The translations under genes were made by a program, and so were the position numbers. The notes beneath the pieces were generated by a model, which was not told where the DNA came from, did no database searches, and was given only the letters and a program-made list of their open reading frames with translations. This document shows, piece by piece, positions 7,957-8,141 of a DNA stretch of 8,141 nt; the first letter of the stretch is position 1; each line of letters begins with the position of its first letter. The stretch spans positions 1 through 8,141 of the forward strand of contig CAIRMS010000073.1 of assembly GCA_903879765.1 (NCBI GenBank), written 5' to 3'. The DNA comes from an uncultured Flavobacteriales bacterium (GTDB taxonomy: Bacteria; Bacteroidota; Bacteroidia; Flavobacteriales_D; Crocinitomicaceae).

Positions 7957-8141
7957 GAGCAATATAGGCATTCAGAGATGCCGCTATGAGCAACCAAACA
8001 TAATACGGTAATAAAAGCCAAGATTTACGGTTGTGTATCGAATATCCCATTTCTCGGTTTAATAGAATCAATGTTATGATCAAGGCAATAAGTATGGGAA
8101 AAGCAAGCCATGTCAAATGCAAAAAGAAAAAGACAGGATTC
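7946..8141 (-). CDS. tspO: TspO/MBR family protein (C-terminal 64 residues; cut by window edge)
   Basis: The minus-strand reading frame enters from the right edge and stops at a TAG at 7946-7948. The visible part begins with NPVFFFLHLTW, continues with a hydrophobic helix, a short polar loop (NREMGYSIHNRKSW) and ends with LLLPYYVWLLIAASLNAYIALMN. This is the C-terminal pattern of the TspO/MBR (PF03073) membrane family: a helix starting N-P-x-F-F, then LxPYxxWxxxAxxLN in the last of five helices, ending a few residues on with N. TspO proteins bind porphyrins and related ligands and are linked to tetrapyrrole and stress regulation in bacteria. About 90-100 N-terminal residues, including the tryptophan-rich part, lie outside the window. 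The gene converges on gpmI and overlaps its 3' end by 11 bases. The family call rests on the C-terminal third only. Confidence 0.83.
   Translation of the reverse strand, partial: NPVFFFLHLTWLAFPILIALIITLILLNREMGYSIHNRKSWLLLPYYVWLLIAASLNAYIALMN
7964..7987. repeat. Imperfect inverted repeat at the gpmI/tspO convergence
   Basis: GGCAT (7967-7971) and ATGCC (7978-7982) form a five-pair stem with a six-base loop, extendable by ATA/TAT across a two-base bulge. It begins about ten bases after the gpmI stop, inside the tspO coding sequence. It could mark the 3' end of the gpmI transcript, but no T-tract follows on either strand, so a terminator is not established. Confidence 0.25.

Noticed and set aside
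7794..8021. A 75-codon minus-strand open frame across the end of gpmI.
   Set aside because: It is in a different frame from the TspO-like coding sequence, which explains the region far better through its family motifs.

Overview
The window looks like an ordinary chromosomal segment of a Bacteroidota bacterium, most likely of the order Flavobacteriales; a Crocinitomicaceae-like lineage is only a guess. The reasons are: a very large DUF2723 membrane protein with the motifs typical of that phylum; a tRNA gene without an encoded CCA; a promoter of the phylum's -33 TTG / -7 TAnnTTTG type; AT-rich composition; and start codons with no Shine-Dalgarno sequence.

Layout. At the left edge a tRNA-Gln(UUG) lies on the minus strand (92-164), with a good promoter and a short leader hairpin to its right. 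A divergent intergenic region (165-332) with several small inverted and direct repeats separates it from a plus-strand gene series. That series is: (1) a 1297-residue polytopic DUF2723 / TMEM260-like protein, a probable GT-C-type glycosyltransferase (333-4226); (2) after an 80-base gap, a short CPA2-type cation:proton antiporter (4307-5530); (3) 15 bases later, a two-helix histidine kinase with no sensor domain (5546-6442); (4) overlapping it by four bases in an ATGA junction, cofactor-independent phosphoglycerate mutase gpmI (6439-7956). Converging from the right, and overlapping the end of gpmI by 11 bases, is the C-terminal 64 residues of a TspO/MBR family membrane protein on the minus strand (7946 to beyond the window edge).

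How they fit together. Spacing suggests that antiporter, kinase and gpmI form one transcription unit, with the kinase and gpmI translationally coupled. The DUF2723 gene may be a separate unit or read through into it; no convincing promoter or terminator is visible in the gap. The functional link between ion exchange, a signalling kinase and lower glycolysis is unproven and may be only an economical arrangement of housekeeping genes.

I see no mobile element, CRISPR array, phage gene or defence system, and nothing that amounts to a clearly new system. The most unusual points are the kinase-gpmI coupling, the kinase's lack of a sensor and of a partner regulator in view, and the repeat-rich divergent control region.
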